From positions 1-64,000 of the forward strand of contig NZ_PJAS01000054.1 of assembly GCF_002836735.1 (NCBI RefSeq): a DNA stretch of 64,000 bases, written 5' to 3'. Shown piece by piece: positions 32,357 through 43,047 of the stretch. Under the pieces are notes generated by a model. That model saw only the letters and a program-made list of their open reading frames with translations. It did not search any database and was not told the origin of the DNA. Position 1 is the stretch's first letter, and each line of letters begins with the position of its first letter. The position numbers were made by a program, and so were the translations under genes. The DNA is from Psychrobacter sp. 4Bb (GTDB lineage: Bacteria; Pseudomonadota; Gammaproteobacteria; Pseudomonadales; Moraxellaceae).

Positions 32357-33334
32357 ATGGGTCTCTTGGTAGACGGGCAGTGGCAAGACAAGTGGTATGA
32401 GACAAAAGAGAGTGGTGGCCGCTTTCAGCGTGAAGATGCTGGTTTTAGAAACTGGGTAACGGTAGATGGTAGCGCAGGGCCCACAGGTATTGAAGGCTTC
32501 AAAGCCGAACCTGACCGCTATCATCTATACGTGTCGCTAGCCTGTCCTTGGGCACACCGTACCCTTATCTACCGCAAGCTTAAAGGCTTAGAAGACATCA
32601 TTCCGTTGTCTGTAGTACATCCATATATGGGTGAGTATGGTTGGACGTTTGCAGAAGGTGCAGGCGTCGTTGCTGATCCAGTTATCAATGCAGACTATGC
32701 CTATGAGCTGTATACCAAGGCCAAGCCAGACTATACAGGTCGTGTCACCGTACCTATCTTGTGGGATAAAAAAACAAACACAATCGTGAGTAATGAATCA
32801 TCTGAAATTATTCGTATGTTTAACTCTGCCTTTGATGAGGTTGGGGCGCTAGCAGGTAATTTTGTGCCAGCAGAGTTATTGCAAGAAATTGATGATATCA
32901 ATACCTTCGTCTATTCAACTATCAACAATGGCGTGTATAAGACAGGATTCTCTACCACACAACAGGCTTACGAAGAGGCTGTGATTGAGCTATTTGCAGC
33001 ATTAGATACACTTGAGACGCGCTTAGCACATCAGCGTTATCTAACAGGTAGCACCATAACTGAAGCAGATTGGCGACTATTTACGACGTTGGTTCGTTTT
33101 GATGCTGTTTATGTTGGGCACTTTAAATGCAATCTGCGTCGTATCGTTGACTATCCAAATCTTTGGGGCTATCTGCGTGATTTATATCAGGTACCTGGTA
33201 TCTCAGAGACAGTAAATATGAATCATATCAAGCAGCATTATTACACCAGTCATGCCAATATTAATCCCACATGTATTGTCCCTGCTGGCCCAGTGATTGA
33301 TTTTAATGAGCCACATGATCGTGCACGTCTATAG
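32357..33334 (+). CDS. glutathionyl-hydroquinone reductase-like glutathione transferase
   Basis: 325 residues from ATG 32357, which follows GGAG by six bases; a TTG twelve bases earlier is in frame but covers that site. The thioredoxin-fold N-terminal domain has LYVSLACPWAHRTLIYRKLKG, whose Cys-Pro-Trp-Ala-His is the hallmark of the Xi/omega glutathionyl-hydroquinone reductase family (YqjG/PcpF). These enzymes remove glutathione from quinol adducts by way of the Cys. SNESSEIIRMFNSAFD and TEADWRLFTTLVRFDAVYV are family stretches of the binding and C-terminal domains. Cytoplasmic, and transcribed alone up to the terminator at 33365. Confidence 0.93.
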   Translation: MGLLVDGQWQDKWYETKESGGRFQREDAGFRNWVTVDGSAGPTGIEGFKAEPDRYHLYVSLACPWAHRTLIYRKLKGLEDIIPLSVVHPYMGEYGWTFAEGAGVVADPVINADYAYELYTKAKPDYTGRVTVPILWDKKTNTIVSNESSEIIRMFNSAFDEVGALAGNFVPAELLQEIDDINTFVYSTINNGVYKTGFSTTQQAYEEAVIELFAALDTLETRLAHQRYLTGSTITEADWRLFTTLVRFDAVYVGHFKCNLRRIVDYPNLWGYLRDLYQVPGISETVNMNHIKQHYYTSHANINPTCIVPAGPVIDFNEPHDRARL

Positions 33335-33364
33335 TTTTATTTTAATAGAGTAACCGCATAAAAA

Positions 33365-33394
33365 AGCCCCAGCTACTAATAGGTAGCTGGGGCT
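33365..33394 (+). terminator. Rho-independent terminator
   Basis: Stem AGCCCCAGCTAC/GTAGCTGGGGCT with a 6-base loop and a T-run. It can serve the plus-strand GST gene and, with the A-run on the other side, the convergent hemB. Confidence 0.85.
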
Positions 33395-33424
33395 TTTACA
33401 TTATAAAAGATAGTTTAACTACTA

Positions 33425-34441
<1,017 letters not shown>

Positions 34442-34548
34442 TTATGATTGTTTTAATAGTTATCATATTACATGGTTAAAATAATATCGCTATAAGCGGT
34501 ATTTTATAGAATCAGCTTATCAAAATCTGTGCTTTATAAGTGGCTGTA

Positions 34549-34593
34549 TATAAAGCGACCTCATATAAAGAGAGCTTACATAAAGTGAGCCTA
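34549..34593. repeat. three imperfect tandem 15-bp repeats upstream of hemB
   Basis: Units TATAAAGCGACCTCA, TATAAAGAGAGCTTA and CATAAAGTGAGCCTA follow one another directly, 117 bases upstream of the hemB start. The repeated TATAAAG could hold promoter or regulator-binding elements. Confidence 0.55.
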
Positions 34594-34620
34594 CTATAAC
34601 CAAAAGACGTCAATAAAAGC

Positions 34621-34650
34621 AAAAATCCCCACCACGTTAAGTCGGTAGGG
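34621..34650 (-). terminator. probable terminator of the efflux operon
   Basis: On the minus strand CCCTACC and GGTGGGG pair imperfectly and are followed by ATTTTT, about 66 bases after the outer-membrane factor gene. Confidence 0.55.
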
Positions 34651-34715
34651 CTGATAGTACGTATCGACTGTCAATGTGATGATAGAGCTGCGTCATCAGA
34701 TTAAGGTTGGGTCAT

Positions 34716-36530
34716 TTAAGGCTCAACAATCTGGGTCACAGGAACTTGCTCAACACTATTGTTATTGAAGCGAGTCTCTTCAGTGACCACACCGACAGCG
34801 GCATCCTTCTTACCATCTTCATTCACATCGACGATAGCAGTCGGTTTGAAAGTAGTCGTTTCTACCGCTTGCGACTGCTTAATGGCGACAGCTTCTTGCG
34901 GCGTAGTCACACGCGCTGAACCAGCTGCTTTGATGGCATTTGTCGCTTTGGTTTTTGCACTAGTAGCAGTTCCAGTGACAATCTGCGCCAAGTTGGTGTG
35001 CTGCGGTACAGGAATGACAGACGGTACATCAAGGTTCGCACCGCCACCAAGTGCTTGGTACAGCTCAATCTGGCTAACGATTTTCTGTAGCTCTAAATCT
35101 AGGATACCTTGTTGAGTAGAGAATAGTGAACGCTGCGCATCAAGTACGTCTAAGTAATTGTCCAGACCTGCTTTGAAGCGCGCATCTGCTATCTGATAGG
35201 TCTGCTCAAAATTATCCTGCAGACGATACTGCGCCTCTAACTGCTCACCGAGCGTTGCACGCGTGGCAAGTACATCTGACACTTCGCGGAATGCCGTTTG
35301 AATAGAGCTCTCATAACTAGCAAGCGTTTGCTCACGTTCGATTTGAGCCACATCGTAATTGGCGTCTAAACGACCTGCGTCAAAGATAGGGACGCTAATG
35401 CTAGGTCCAAACGACCAGCCAACGGCACCATTTTTAAACAAGTCATTCAAGCTGCCGCTACTGACGCCCACACTACTGGTTAAGCTAATAGATGGGAAGT
35501 AAGAGGCACGGGCCACTTCGATATTCGCACCAGCCGCTTTTAGATTGTATTCCGCTTGTAGTACGTCAGGACGATAACGTAGTAATTCACTTGGTAGACC
35601 GGCATTGAATATCTGCTGGCTGGTGATATTGCTGACAGCAGGTGTTGGGATAAGCTCGTTTGGAATAGCGCCACCAACTAAATACTGCAATGCATTGCGT
35701 GATTGAAGAACGCTGGTCTGTGCACGTAATACGGCAAGCTTGGCACTTTCAAGAGAGGCAGCAGCCTGCAATGAAGGCAGTTTTGCGTCAATACCTGCTT
35801 CAAAACGTTTATCCGCGATAAATAGCGAACGCTCACGGCTTTCAACTGTAGCTTCAGCCAGTTTTAATTGCGCTAAGCTATAGCTTAGATTGGCGTAGCT
35901 TTGGGCAATATTACTAATCAAGCTGATTTGGGTCGCATCTTTAGCTGCTGTCGTCGCCAAAAAGTTCTGCAATGCTTGATCTTTTAAGCTTGAGATTTTA
36001 CCCCAAAAGTCGAGCTCGTAATTGGCAAGGCCCAAGTTGACACTGTAGCTACTACTAGCGTTTCGATCAGTACGATTCTGTGCTGAGCGAGTATAACCAG
36101 CACTGCCGTTGATAGCTGGTAAGTCGTTAATATCGGTAATCTGATACTGTGCACGTGCTTTTTCAATCGCTAGGCGCGCACTTTCAAAGTCTTTGTTTTT
36201 TTCAAGACCGAGAGCAATCAGACCTTTTAGACGCTCATCGCTATAAAAATTCTGCCAGCGTTGACTGGCAATGCTTGCTTGGTCAGCACTACTGACAGTC
36301 TCTTTATCAAATGCACCGTAAGATTGCTGCATAGGAATATTTGGCTCTGCTAGCACAGGACGCATATCCGCTTTTGGAATGGTGTTACAAGCGGCCATGC
36401 TGATTGCCAATGCAGTCAGCCCTAACAGGCGGCCACTGTTTTTGCGCAAACGAGATAGTGCTGGCTGCGCATCGATAGCTGTCATAGCTACCGATGACGA
36501 GTTGATGATAGATGTTTTTTGAGCACTCAT
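34716..36530 (-). CDS. RND efflux outer-membrane factor (OprM/NodT-type lipoprotein)
   Basis: 604 residues. A lipoprotein signal ends LTALAISMAACNTIPK, with Cys as the acylated residue. Two TolC-type repeats follow, for instance NYELDFWGKISSLKDQAL and RPDVLQAEYNLKAAGANIE, with SIQTAFREVSDVLA and LDNYLDVLDAQRSLFSTQQ in the second half. It forms the trimeric channel of the tripartite pump encoded upstream and overlaps the permease gene by four bases. Usual relatives have about 480 residues. Here a C-terminal tail of about 110 residues (from VIPVPQHTNLAQ on) is rich in Ala, Thr and Val and ends in an unusual Asn/Asp-rich part. Confidence 0.92.
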   Translation of the reverse strand: MSAQKTSIINSSSVAMTAIDAQPALSRLRKNSGRLLGLTALAISMAACNTIPKADMRPVLAEPNIPMQQSYGAFDKETVSSADQASIASQRWQNFYSDERLKGLIALGLEKNKDFESARLAIEKARAQYQITDINDLPAINGSAGYTRSAQNRTDRNASSSYSVNLGLANYELDFWGKISSLKDQALQNFLATTAAKDATQISLISNIAQSYANLSYSLAQLKLAEATVESRERSLFIADKRFEAGIDAKLPSLQAAASLESAKLAVLRAQTSVLQSRNALQYLVGGAIPNELIPTPAVSNITSQQIFNAGLPSELLRYRPDVLQAEYNLKAAGANIEVARASYFPSISLTSSVGVSSGSLNDLFKNGAVGWSFGPSISVPIFDAGRLDANYDVAQIEREQTLASYESSIQTAFREVSDVLATRATLGEQLEAQYRLQDNFEQTYQIADARFKAGLDNYLDVLDAQRSLFSTQQGILDLELQKIVSQIELYQALGGGANLDVPSVIPVPQHTNLAQIVTGTATSAKTKATNAIKAAGSARVTTPQEAVAIKQSQAVETTTFKPTAIVDVNEDGKKDAAVGVVTEETRFNNNSVEQVPVTQIVEP

Positions 36531-39500
36531 TGTGTATTGTCTCCAAGACTTGCAGGCTGATAACTCTCAGAAGGTGTTGGGTTATGCGAGTTAGGCGTAC
36601 CATTGCCATCATCTTTATCATTGGGTGTGTTGTTCTCATATTTATGCGGGAACGCACTACGCACCCAGATATAGAACATTGGGATAAAGAAGATACCTAA
36701 GAGGGTTGCTGTGATTACCCCACCAACAACACTAGTACCAATAGCGTTTTGACTGCCTGAACCTGGCCCATTCGCCAAGAATAATGGCACAACACCCAAA
36801 CCAAAGGCAAGTGAGGTCATGACAATCGGACGCAAACGTTGGCGTGCTGCGGTCATGACGGCCTCTCTGAGACTGTAACCTTCCTCTTGGTGTTCTTTTG
36901 CAAACTCGATAATCAAAATGGCGTTTTTGGCGGATAGACCAACGACAGTCAGTAGACCAACTTGCAAGTAGATATCATTGGCAAAACCACGTAGCCAGGT
37001 AAATATCACTGCACCCAATACCCCAAGTGGAATCACTAGTAGCACAGAGACAGGAATAGACCAGCTCTCATACAACGCTGCCAAACATAAGAATACAACT
37101 AGGATTGAAAGCGCATAAAGCATCGGCGCTTGGGCACCTGATTTTTGCTCTTCCAATGACATGCCTGTCCACTCATAACTGATACCTTCAGGTAACTTGT
37201 CTATCATCGCTTCCATCGAGCTCATTGCTTCACCAGTACTTAGTCCTGGTGCGGCGCTACCTTGGATGTTCATGGACGGTAGGCTGTTGTAACGAGTAAG
37301 ACGCGGTGAGCCTGACTGCCACTCACTACTAGAGAATGCATCGAACGAAATCATATCGTTCATGTCATTTCTTACATACCATTTACCAATATCATCAGGG
37401 TTGGTACGGCTGCTGGCTTCACCTTGTACATAGACGCGTTTGATACGGCCACGATCGATAAAGTCGTTAACGTAGCTTGAGCCCCACGCTGTTGAAATGA
37501 CACTATTGATATTGCTTAGTGACAGGCCATAAGCCGCCGCTTGTTCTTGATTGATGTTTACTTTAAGTTGTGGCGAATCTTCTTGACCGTTAGGACGTAC
37601 ACCAGCTACTTGGTCGTTCTGTGCAGCCATACCTAAGAGCATATTTCGAGCTTCAAGTAGCCCATCATGTCCGAGGTTGCCACTGTCCTGAATCATTAAG
37701 TCAAAACCACTGGCATTACCAAGCTCGGTAATTGCTGGTGGTACGATGGCAAATACTTGTGCTTCGTTTAGCTGAGTAAAGAAGTACCCCATCGCTCGAC
37801 CAGCGACAGCCTGAGCGGTATTTTCATCGCCCGAGCGTTCCTCCCAGTCTGATAAGCGCACAAACGCTAGACCCATATTCTGACCTTGACCTGCAAAACT
37901 AAAGCCTGCAATGGTAAAGACCGAAGCGATATTATCAGTTTCTTGGGTATCGTAATAGTTTCTAACTTTATCCAATACGTCTTGCGTCTCATCTAACGTA
38001 GAGCCAGCCGGAAGCTGAACCAAGGTAAACATAATGCCTTGATCTTCTTCTGGTAAAAACGAGCCTGGAATACGTAAGAATACGACCGCCATGATACCGA
38101 TAATGGCTGCGTAGCCAATCATGTATAACCATTTAAAACGAATACTTTTGCCGACAAAGTTTTCGTACGAACGGCTAAGTTTGAAGAAGCCGCGGTTGAA
38201 CCAACCGAAGAAGCCTTTTTGCTTTTCGGTACTGCCTTTTTCATGACTTTTGCCACGTTTTAGCAAGGTCACACATAGGGCAGGGGTGAATACAAGCGCG
38301 ACCATGGCAGAGAGCACCATGCTGGTAATCAGCGTAATAGAGAACTGACGATAAATCACACCTGTTGAGCCGCCAAAGAACGCCATCGGTACGAATACTG
38401 CAGACAAGATAAGCGCAATACCAATAACGATTTTACTGATTTCACCCATCGACTGGATAGTTGCATCTTTGATAGAGATGTGAGGATCTTCTTCTAGTAT
38501 TCGCTCGACGTTCTCTACGACGACGATCGCATCATCGACCAACAGACCGATGGACAATACCATGGCAAACATGGTCAAGACGTTGATACTAAAGCCTGCA
38601 ATATACAACACTGCAAAGGTACCCAAGAGTACGACAGGTACGGCAAGGGTCGGGATAATGGTGGCACGCCAGTTCTGTAAGAAAATGAACATAACGATAA
38701 ATACCAACACAATCGCTTCAATGAGGGTCATAACGACTTGTTCGATAGACAAGCGTACAAATGGTGTGGTGTCATAGGGAACAACTGAGGCTAGACCAAT
38801 TGGGAAGTTTTTTTCCAGCTCAGCCATACGTGCGCCGACGGCTTCACGAGTCTCAAGGGCGTTTGCGCCACCAGCGAGTGAAATACCTAAACCGGCTGCT
38901 TCTTGACCATTGTAGAGAGAGACAACGCTATAGTTTTCACTGCCAATCTCGACATCTGCCACATCGCCTAAGCGCACTTGTGCGCCTGAGGTATCTGTTT
39001 TTAGTAGAATGTTTTTAAATTCTTCAGGCGTTTGAAGATAGCTTTGTACAGTAACAGTGGCGTTGATAACTTGTTTGTCTGTGTCGGCAGGTGCTTGACC
39101 CAATTGACCAGCAGATACCTGAGCATTCTGTGCTCGTATCGCATTGACGACATCTGAAGGTATCATGTTGTAGCTACGTAGGCGTGATGGGTCTAACCAA
39201 ACACGCATCGCATAAGTAGAACCAAAGACCTGAACTTCACCCACACCCTCTACACGACTGATCGAATCGACGACATTAGAGTTAATATAATCGGCAATAT
39301 CTGCCCGATCCATGGTGCCATCTTCAGAAATAAATGCTTGCACCATCAAAAAGCTGCTAGACGATTTATTGACGTTGACACCTTGACGCTGAACAGACTC
39401 AGGCAAGGAGCTCATCGCTGCTTGCAGTTTGTTCTGTACTTGTACTTGAGCTGTGTCAGGATCTGTGCCGTTTTCAAAGGTAAGCGTCACTGAAGCACTA

Positions 39501-39757
39501 CCATTTGACGAGCTCGATGACGACATATACATCAGACCATCGAGGCCTTTCATACGCTGCTCAATGATCTGTACTACTGAGTTTTCTACGGTTTGCGCAT
39601 TAGCACCAGGATAGCTTGCACTGACCGAAATAGTCGGCGGTGCAATACGTGGATATTGTTCAATCGGTAGATTGATAACGGATATTACCCCGATGAGCAT
39701 GACCAAAACAGCCAGCACCCATGCAAAAATAGGGCGATTAATAAAAAAACGTGACAT
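36527..39757 (-). CDS. RND multidrug efflux permease (AcrB/MexB/AdeJ family)
   Basis: A 1076-residue inner-membrane HAE1 permease. It begins MSRFFINRPIFAWVLAVLVM and has the twelve-helix RND layout. The helix-4 proton relay reads SIGLLVDDAIVVVENVERIL (Asp-Asp), the second half has GLSAKNAILIIEFAKE with the relay Lys, and the porter loop includes FVRLSDWEERSG. It exports drugs, detergents and dyes by proton exchange, together with the adaptor and outer-membrane factor of the same operon. The C-terminus carries a hydrophilic Asn/Pro/Ser-rich extension of about 35 residues. Confidence 0.96.
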   Translation of the reverse strand: MSRFFINRPIFAWVLAVLVMLIGVISVINLPIEQYPRIAPPTISVSASYPGANAQTVENSVVQIIEQRMKGLDGLMYMSSSSSSNGSASVTLTFENGTDPDTAQVQVQNKLQAAMSSLPESVQRQGVNVNKSSSSFLMVQAFISEDGTMDRADIADYINSNVVDSISRVEGVGEVQVFGSTYAMRVWLDPSRLRSYNMIPSDVVNAIRAQNAQVSAGQLGQAPADTDKQVINATVTVQSYLQTPEEFKNILLKTDTSGAQVRLGDVADVEIGSENYSVVSLYNGQEAAGLGISLAGGANALETREAVGARMAELEKNFPIGLASVVPYDTTPFVRLSIEQVVMTLIEAIVLVFIVMFIFLQNWRATIIPTLAVPVVLLGTFAVLYIAGFSINVLTMFAMVLSIGLLVDDAIVVVENVERILEEDPHISIKDATIQSMGEISKIVIGIALILSAVFVPMAFFGGSTGVIYRQFSITLITSMVLSAMVALVFTPALCVTLLKRGKSHEKGSTEKQKGFFGWFNRGFFKLSRSYENFVGKSIRFKWLYMIGYAAIIGIMAVVFLRIPGSFLPEEDQGIMFTLVQLPAGSTLDETQDVLDKVRNYYDTQETDNIASVFTIAGFSFAGQGQNMGLAFVRLSDWEERSGDENTAQAVAGRAMGYFFTQLNEAQVFAIVPPAITELGNASGFDLMIQDSGNLGHDGLLEARNMLLGMAAQNDQVAGVRPNGQEDSPQLKVNINQEQAAAYGLSLSNINSVISTAWGSSYVNDFIDRGRIKRVYVQGEASSRTNPDDIGKWYVRNDMNDMISFDAFSSSEWQSGSPRLTRYNSLPSMNIQGSAAPGLSTGEAMSSMEAMIDKLPEGISYEWTGMSLEEQKSGAQAPMLYALSILVVFLCLAALYESWSIPVSVLLVIPLGVLGAVIFTWLRGFANDIYLQVGLLTVVGLSAKNAILIIEFAKEHQEEGYSLREAVMTAARQRLRPIVMTSLAFGLGVVPLFLANGPGSGSQNAIGTSVVGGVITATLLGIFFIPMFYIWVRSAFPHKYENNTPNDKDDGNGTPNSHNPTPSESYQPASLGDNTQ

Positions 39758-39791
39758 AGTATATCCCTAAGTCTTCCTGTCTTGAATGGAA

Positions 39792-41192
39792 TTAGTTGGC
39801 AGCGGCTTCTGTTGGTTTTTTGGTAGAAGTCTCATCGCCAGCTGGCTTTTTATCCATCGTTTTTGCGGCTTGCTGCGGCGTTTTGGTATTAGGCGCACTT
39901 TGTGCAGCTGGTGCTGGATTTGCACTTTCTAATGGTTTGGCGACCACTTCTTGGTCAGGCTTGACCTTAGCACCACCAATCACAACCACTTTGTCACCTG
40001 CTTTCAAGCCTTCAGTGACGACCCATTGTCCATCGTAAGTACCATTAATGGTGACCGGACGTACCTGGATTTTGTTATTTTCGTCAACGATATAGACTTG
40101 CGTCTCACTCTTAGGCGTACGAGTGACTGCACTTTGCGGGACAAGGGCTGCGTTGGTAATAACACTCTGCGTCAAACGTGCCGTGACATACATACCTGGT
40201 AGCAGGATGTTATTGCTGTTTGGGAAAATAGCACGCAAGGTGACAGCACCTGTTGACTCGTCAACTTTGGCTTCCGACAGTGCAAGCTTACCTCGTACTG
40301 GGTAAACAGAACCGTCTTCTAGCACCAATTCAACTGAGTTCATACCTGGCTGAGCAGTACCATCTGCAATCTGCTGACGAAGCTTGAGCAACTCAGAAGA
40401 AGACTGGCTGATATCAACGTAGATAGGGTCTAAGCGTGAAATAGTCACCAATGGATCGGCTTGACCAGCACTGACTAGAGTACCAGCAGTAACGCTAGAG
40501 CGATCAGTACGACCGGTAAGCGGTGCGCGTACGATTGTACGGTTTAGATCTAAGGTACTGGCTTCTAAACCTGCTTTTGCGGTCTGGATGCCTGCTTTTG
40601 CACTCTCAATACCTGCTTGAGTTTGACCGACAGCGGCGGCGGCACTTTGTACAGCTGCTTGTGCCGTACGTACGGCTGTTTGTGCTTGATCGTACTGCTG
40701 CTTTGAGATGGCATCAATACTGACCAGACCTTGCAGACGTTGTAAGTCATTTTGTGCTTGTGCTAATGACGCTTGACGACTGACTAGCTCAGCTTTTGCA
40801 TTGGCATTGTTTGCCACAGCAGTTTGATAGTTAGCCTGTGATTGCTGTACGGCAGCTTGGCCACTCGTTACAGATGAGGCATAGTTATCGGTGTTGATGC
40901 GATACAGTGGCTGACCTTTTTTGACGTTGCTTCCTTCACGGAATAGTACTTCGTCAATCACACCGTTGACCTGTGGGCGGACGTCAGCAGTTTGATAAGC
41001 TGCAGTACGACCAGAAAAAGTTTGTACTTGAGGGACGGTATCGAGAGTGACTGTCTGAACGTTGACAACCGCAGGCGGCATTTGCTGCTGTGCGGCTTGC
41101 TCACCAGCGGCGTCCTCGTTGTTGTCACAGCCAACCAGTACAGCTCCAGATAGTACAGATGCTATTACAAGCGCAAGATAAGAGTGCTTCAT
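39792..41192 (-). CDS. RND efflux periplasmic adaptor (AcrA/MexA family lipoprotein)
   Basis: About 466 residues from ATG 41192, five bases after AGGA; an ATG five codons earlier overlaps this site. A lipoprotein signal ends ASVLSGAVLVGC. The lipoyl halves are FSGRTAAYQTADVRPQVNG and DLNRTIVRAPLTGRTDRSS, flanking a long coiled-coil hairpin rich in Ala/Gln (ANAKAELVSRQASLAQ, TAQAAVQSAAAAVGQ). A beta-barrel and membrane-proximal domain follow. The C-terminal 45 residues are a low-complexity Pro/Ala/Lys/Thr tail. It is the first gene of the operon, so promoter control should lie upstream. Confidence 0.94.
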   Translation of the reverse strand: MKHSYLALVIASVLSGAVLVGCDNNEDAAGEQAAQQQMPPAVVNVQTVTLDTVPQVQTFSGRTAAYQTADVRPQVNGVIDEVLFREGSNVKKGQPLYRINTDNYASSVTSGQAAVQQSQANYQTAVANNANAKAELVSRQASLAQAQNDLQRLQGLVSIDAISKQQYDQAQTAVRTAQAAVQSAAAAVGQTQAGIESAKAGIQTAKAGLEASTLDLNRTIVRAPLTGRTDRSSVTAGTLVSAGQADPLVTISRLDPIYVDISQSSSELLKLRQQIADGTAQPGMNSVELVLEDGSVYPVRGKLALSEAKVDESTGAVTLRAIFPNSNNILLPGMYVTARLTQSVITNAALVPQSAVTRTPKSETQVYIVDENNKIQVRPVTINGTYDGQWVVTEGLKAGDKVVVIGGAKVKPDQEVVAKPLESANPAPAAQSAPNTKTPQQAAKTMDKKPAGDETSTKKPTEAAAN

Positions 41193-41269
41193 CAATGTCC
41201 TCGGCAATATATATAAATAGTGACAGTATAAAAATCGATCAATAAGTTTGGCGTACTGAATATAAGGGT

Positions 41270-41305
41270 CTTGCTAATGCTAAATAACTTGCTAATGCTA
41301 AATAA
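41270..41305. repeat. tandem duplication of an 18-bp unit
   Basis: CTTGCTAATGCTAAATAA occurs twice without a gap, in the presumed 5' leader of the efflux operon. It may be a simple slippage duplication or a paired binding site. Confidence 0.8.
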
Positions 41306-41474
41306 AGAGCATAAATAGCCTAAGCTGGCGCTATTTACTCCAGTTTCAGATGTTTCCGTCAGTGAAATACGACTAATAGAAAATCTGACATCGATATGGA
41401 TTAAGTATCGAAAGGATTATTTAGCATTAATTGTTTAAGCAAACCACAGAATGGATTAATAAATTTAATGAGTC

Positions 41475-41506
41475 ATTATAAACTATTGGGGTAACCCCAC
41501 AGTCAA
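41475..41506 (-). promoter_or_regulatory. MerR-type promoter reading towards the efflux operon
   Basis: On the minus strand TTGACT (41501-41506) and TATAAT (41475-41480) are separated by 20 bases, longer than normal. The spacer contains the dyad GGGGTTACCCC (41488-41498). An over-long spacer with a central dyad is the hallmark of promoters activated by MerR-family regulators, which untwist the DNA. It lies about 280 bases upstream of the adaptor gene start. No merR-like gene is in the window. Confidence 0.6.
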
Positions 41507-41970
41507 GTAGTTTGCAATACGAGCTGGATCGAAAAGCGGTAATATTACAGTTTACGAATTAATAGATTACCGTCATAGTAAGCGTCGTCTCTATTAACAG
41601 CTAATAGAACCATGCACAACCTAGTATCAAAATATATTGTAAACTTTTGTTATAAATCTAAAACCCTATAGTAACTAAGGTTTTTTAACGATAGAAAATC
41701 GACTTTGTCAACAAAATGACAATTTTAGCAACCCCTAATTACAGTCATAAAAAATAACTATCAGTATCTCTCTACCTAGCGTTATCAAACTTTAAACGAC
41801 TGTCAAAAAGCCTTATACGATTATAGTACTGCAAGGATGTATGAAACTTAAAGAAAGGTAACGATTTGGCTGACATGCTAGTTTTTAAGAAGGTACTTCT
41901 TAATTTATGGACTTATCATTCAGCAATTGCTAAAGAAATTTGCTAAAAAGCCATGCTAAAAAATTCTGTC

Positions 41971-42013
41971 AAAAAAAAGAGTCGTCTTAATTAGTTAATA
42001 ACACAGACGACTC
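41971..42013 (-). terminator. Rho-independent terminator of ispB
   Basis: Stem GAGTCGTCT/AGACGACTC with a long loop, followed on the minus strand by eight Ts, immediately after the ispB stop. Confidence 0.85.
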
Positions 42014-42021
42014 AGCTTTAA

Positions 42022-43047
42022 TTATACTAATCGGGCGCTAGCGAGTTCAGTCAATTGATATAAGCCTGTACGATAACGGTTGTCTGGTAGCGTACTCAGT
42101 GCATCTTGTGCCAGTTTAGTTTCTTCCAACGCGCGCTGCTTACAATAAGCCAATGAGCCAGAGCTACGTACCAATTCAATCAGCTGCTCAGCATTTGGTG
42201 TCTTACCTGTCTGAACGGCGATCCGTAACTGCTCATAGCCTTCAGTGTCGCTGTCTTTGAGTAGTTCGAGTGCTTTGATAGTCGGTAGGGTAGGCTTGCC
42301 TTCAGCAAGGTCATCGCCTAAGTTTTTGCCCATTACGTCGCTATCGCCACTATAATCAAGCACATCATCGATAATTTGGAACGCATTACCAAAATGCTGT
42401 CCGAAATCGCCCAATGCCGTCATATATTCTGTCTTGTCTTGCAAGATAGCAGCACCTTGGGTCGCCATCATGAAAAGACGTGAAGTTTTGCCATCGATAA
42501 TGCGTAAGTAATCTTCCTCTGTCGCGGCAGGGTTATGCTGATGCTGTAGCTGTAACACTTCGCCTTCGGCAATATCACAAGTCCCATCAGAGAACACTTG
42601 CAACAACGGCAAGCTCTGAAAACCAACCAACAGATTGAACGCGCGAGCAATCAAATAGTCACCGACCAACACAGCAGTGGCATTATCCCACGTCGCGTTT
42701 GCCGTCGGTTTTCCACGGCGTTGCCCTGACTCATCGATGACATCGTCATGGACTAGGGTAGCGGTATGTAGCATTTCCGTGATAGCAGCTAGATGCATGG
42801 CTTTTTCTGATGGATTATCATCAAACATACGTGCGCAGAGCAAGGTAATCAACGGACGCATACGTTTGCCGCCAGCATTGATCACGTGTTGCGAGACGCT
42901 CATGACGAGTTGTACTTTTGAGTTCAAACTGCCAAACACTTGCTTGTCCATTACCTCAAAGTCATTGGCTACAATACTTTGAATATCAGCATAGCTAGGC
43001 GTCGATTGAGAGGCAGGCACGGTATTATTTAAAGAGGTACTAGTCAT
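42022..43047 (-). CDS. ispB: polyprenyl (octaprenyl-type) diphosphate synthase
   Basis: A 341-residue trans-isoprenyl diphosphate synthase that makes the side chain of ubiquinone. The first aspartate-rich motif is TLVHDDVIDESGQRRGKPT, the second AFQIIDDVLDYSGDSD, both needed for Mg2+-diphosphate binding, with GGKRMRPLITLL at the N-terminal substrate site. The chain length cannot be fixed from sequence. It is divergent from rplU-rpmA, as is usual for gammaproteobacteria. Confidence 0.94.
   Translation of the reverse strand: MTSTSLNNTVPASQSTPSYADIQSIVANDFEVMDKQVFGSLNSKVQLVMSVSQHVINAGGKRMRPLITLLCARMFDDNPSEKAMHLAAITEMLHTATLVHDDVIDESGQRRGKPTANATWDNATAVLVGDYLIARAFNLLVGFQSLPLLQVFSDGTCDIAEGEVLQLQHQHNPAATEEDYLRIIDGKTSRLFMMATQGAAILQDKTEYMTALGDFGQHFGNAFQIIDDVLDYSGDSDVMGKNLGDDLAEGKPTLPTIKALELLKDSDTEGYEQLRIAVQTGKTPNAEQLIELVRSSGSLAYCKQRALEETKLAQDALSTLPDNRYRTGLYQLTELASARLV

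Larger units (their letters stand above)
41193..41970. other. long non-coding interval upstream of the efflux operon
   Basis: About 780 A/T-rich bases without a plausible gene. It contains two 18-bp tandem copies of CTTGCTAATGCTAAATAA (41270-41305), a MerR-type promoter (41475-41506) and the inverted repeat TTGTCA/TGACAA at about 41706-41722. Confidence 0.6.
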
